From NCBI GenBank assembly GCA_963838795.1, contig CAWISL010000017.1, forward strand, positions 1-15,105: DNA of 15,105 nt, read 5' to 3'. Of the stretch, positions 13,260-15,105 are shown one piece after another. Within the stretch, counting starts at the first letter, position 1. Each line of letters starts with the position of its first letter. Origin of the DNA: JAIBJN01 sp963838795. Lineage in GTDB: Bacteria > Actinomycetota > Thermoleophilia > Gaiellales > Gaiellaceae. The position numbers were made by a program, and so were the translations under genes. The notes under the pieces are model-generated. The model made no database searches. It worked only from the letters and a program-made list of their open reading frames with translations, and was not told where the DNA came from.

Positions 13260-14995
13260 GGCTCCCGGCGCGATCTCCTCCGGCGAGAGCCCTGCCGGGA
13301 ACGGCCGCGACGGCGACGGCCTGCCGGAGACTCTGCCCGAGCCGGAGAAGCCGGGCCTCCGCAACCGCTTCGACGGGGCTGCGATCATGCTCGCCGTCTT
13401 CGTGTCCGGGGCCGTCCTCCTCGGCGTGGAGATCGCTGCCAGCAGGGTGCTCGCGCCCTTCTTCGGCAACTCCCTCTACGTCTGGGGCTCGCTGATCGGC
13501 GTCGTCCTGACGGGGCTGGCGATCGGGTACTGGCTGGGCGGCGTCCTCGCCGACAGGCTGCCGAGAATGGGGCTTCTCCTGGGCGTCATGGGGCTCGCCG
13601 CGCTCTCCGTGCTGGCAATTCCGCTAGTCGACGACGACGTGCTCGAGACTGTCGTCGGGTGGAACGCCGGCCCCCGCCTCGATCCGCTGCTCGCCGCCGT
13701 GCTCCTCTTCGGCCCGATGAGCGTCCTAATGGCCTGCGTGACGCCGATCGCGGTGCGCCTGCGCGCTCGCTCGCTGGCGCACGTCGGGCGTACGGCCGGC
13801 CGCCTGTTCTCGGTCTCGACGGCCGGCAGCATCGCCGGAACGTTGGTGACGGCGTTCTTTCTCATCCCGGAGCTCGGCGTCGACCAGCTGCTCGGCTTCG
13901 CGGCTGCCGCGCTCTTCGCGGCCGTGCTCGTCGTCGCGCTCGCGGAACGCATGGCCGTCGCGGCGGTTTTCGCCGTCATCGCCGCCGCCGCCGCCGGGGT
14001 AGCGGCCGTCTCCCTCGCTCCGGAGACGGGCGGCACTCTTTCGGGAGCGGCCGCGCAGAACTGGTCGCCGCTCTACCGCCTCCGCGGCTCCGAGACCGTG
14101 CTCGACGCGCGCGACCCGCGCGCAGCGATCGAGCAGCCCGAGCTCCGGGTCGTCTTCTCGGAGGACACGCAGTACCACCGGCTGTCGGTCGTCGAGGACT
14201 CGGACACCCGCTATCTCCGCTTCGACAACTCGCTCCAGAGCGCGATGTACATCGACGAGCCGCTGCAGACGCGCTTCGCCTACACCGACCTCTTCCACTT
14301 GGCCAAGGCGTATAACCCGGAGGCCGAGGACATCCTCTTCATCGGGCTCGGCGCCGGCTCGTCGGAGAAGCGGATGCTCCAGGACTTCCCGGAGGTGCAG
14401 CTGCACGCCGTCGAGATCGACCCGGTCGTCGCGGAGGTCGCTCACGACTACTTTGAGGTGCCCCGCGACGACCCGCGGCTCGAGGTCGAGCGTCGGCGAC
14501 GGGCGTCGCTTCCTCGCCGGGCGGGACGGGCGCTGGGACGCGATCATCATCGACGCGTTCTTCGCGGACGCGATCCCGTTCCACCTCGTGACGCGAGAGT
14601 CCCTCCAGCTCGCCCGGTCGAGGCTGAGCCCGGGCGGCGTCGTCGTCACCAACGCGATCGGCGCGATCGCCGGGCCCGGCTCGAGGCTGTTCCGCTCCAT
14701 CTACCGCACATACCGCACCGTCTTCCCGACCGTCGTCGTCCATCCCGCGATCCTCGCGGGGGACGCCGGCGACGAGACATTCAGGAACCTGATCCTCGTG
14801 GCGACCGAGCAGGCGGCGCCGCAGCGGGTGTTCCTCGCCGAGCGCTGGGAGGAGATCAGGGGCGAGGCTCCGACCGTGCCGGATCTCCGGCAGGCGATCC
14901 TCGACCGCCACGACGCCCTCATCCCCACCGACGACGTGCCCGTGCTAACCGACGACTACGCGCCGACCGACGCGCTGCTGCTCCTCTTCCAGTGA
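13237..14995 (+). CDS. Membrane protein fused to spermidine-synthase-like domain, with a one-base frameshift
   Basis: The protein has about 45 polar residues, roughly seven hydrophobic segments (about 48-69, 81-104, 112-132, 149-175, 190-212, 217-236 and 239-261) and a C-terminal SAM-type Rossmann domain like spermidine synthase. DILFIGLGAGSSE (365-377) and LHAVEIDP (389-396) are the nucleotide-binding motifs. The frame is broken after residue 418 at about 14491. The continuation VGDGRRFLAGRDGRWDAIII and SPGGVVVTN is found one base further along, from 14492 to TGA at 14993-14995. Joined, the product is about 585 residues. Unjoined, the first frame runs as arginine-rich nonsense to 15054. The start is ATG at 13237 with GAGGAG at 13224-13229. 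This layout is known as a fused membrane (MFS-like) and spermidine synthase protein. Its biochemical role is uncertain, and polyamine synthesis is not proven. Confidence 0.8.
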
Positions 14996-15071
14996 CGGAG
15001 ATACACGTGCACCTGCGGGGGCCGGCCGCGGGCCTCCCTCCGCTGCGAGCCTAACGAGGAGAAGCGCAACC

Positions 15072-15105
15072 ATGGGGCGCGGGAGTGTGCCGAAAGCGTG
15101 GCCTC
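15072..15105 (+). CDS. Start of a further gene, truncated by window end
   Basis: An ATG at 15072 follows a GAGGAG at 15056-15061 and opens a frame MGRGSVPKAWP to the end of the window. Eleven residues are too few to assign a family. The ribosome binding site is what supports a real start. Confidence 0.45.
   Translation, partial: MGRGSVPKAWP

Noticed and set aside
14491..15054. Continuation of the membrane-protein frame past 14491 to a stop at 15054
   Set aside because: The sequence becomes Arg/Pro-rich and loses the Rossmann-domain motifs, which continue in the next frame; so it is out-of-frame translation.
14992..15054. GTG-started 20-codon frame after the spermidine-synthase-like domain
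   Set aside because: It is the tail of the same out-of-frame translation, has no ribosome binding site and is too short to support.

Overview
The window is about 15.1 kb of very GC-rich bacterial DNA, almost all coding, mostly on the + strand. Many genes overlap by 1-4 bases (ATGA, GTGA, TGATG) and GTG starts are frequent. The gene order (dnaJ, prmA, mtaB, HIT, yqeY, phoH, ybeY, dgkA-PAP2, cdd, era) and the codon use suggest a high-GC actinobacterium. My best guess is a Thermoleophilia-like lineage (Gaiellales/Solirubrobacterales), but this is inferred from gene content and is not proven.

Region 1 (1-3415) holds the 3' end of dnaJ, the ribosomal protein L11 methyltransferase prmA, a doubtful small membrane ORF, the tRNA methylthiotransferase mtaB, a HIT-family hydrolase and a YqeY-like protein. 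Region 2 (3533-8404) is a tightly coupled housekeeping operon. It contains phoH and ybeY (ribosome and RNA maturation), a fused undecaprenol/diacylglycerol kinase-PAP2 phosphatase, cytidine deaminase, the GTPase era and an M3-like zinc peptidase of 501 residues.

Region 3 (8401-8569) is the most unusual non-coding stretch. It is a 169-bp element bounded by a perfect 16-bp inverted repeat with CTAG ends, and it contains an internal 11-bp hairpin. It sits exactly between two convergent genes and supplies the stop codon of the left one. Next, on the - strand, are a 33-residue single-pass membrane microprotein (8572-8673) and a small metzincin-like metalloprotease (8716-9387).

Region 4 (9421-12628) diverges from the metzincin gene across only 33 bp. 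Both genes have a TAnnnT box exactly 6 bases before their start codon, as expected for a pair of leaderless promoters. The + strand genes are a DERA-like deoxyribose-phosphate aldolase, a complete aldehyde dehydrogenase and a 263-residue aldehyde dehydrogenase remnant without a catalytic domain. Together the last two look like a split version of the two-domain ALDH16 architecture. The aldolase releases acetaldehyde, which the dehydrogenase could oxidise. Cytidine deaminase upstream is also part of nucleoside salvage.

Region 5 (12648-15105) holds a TrpC-like barrel protein that seems to have lost its catalytic residues, a polytopic membrane protein fused to a spermidine-synthase-like domain and interrupted by a one-base frameshift near 14491, and the first codons of a further gene. 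I saw no tRNA or rRNA gene, CRISPR array or transposase gene.
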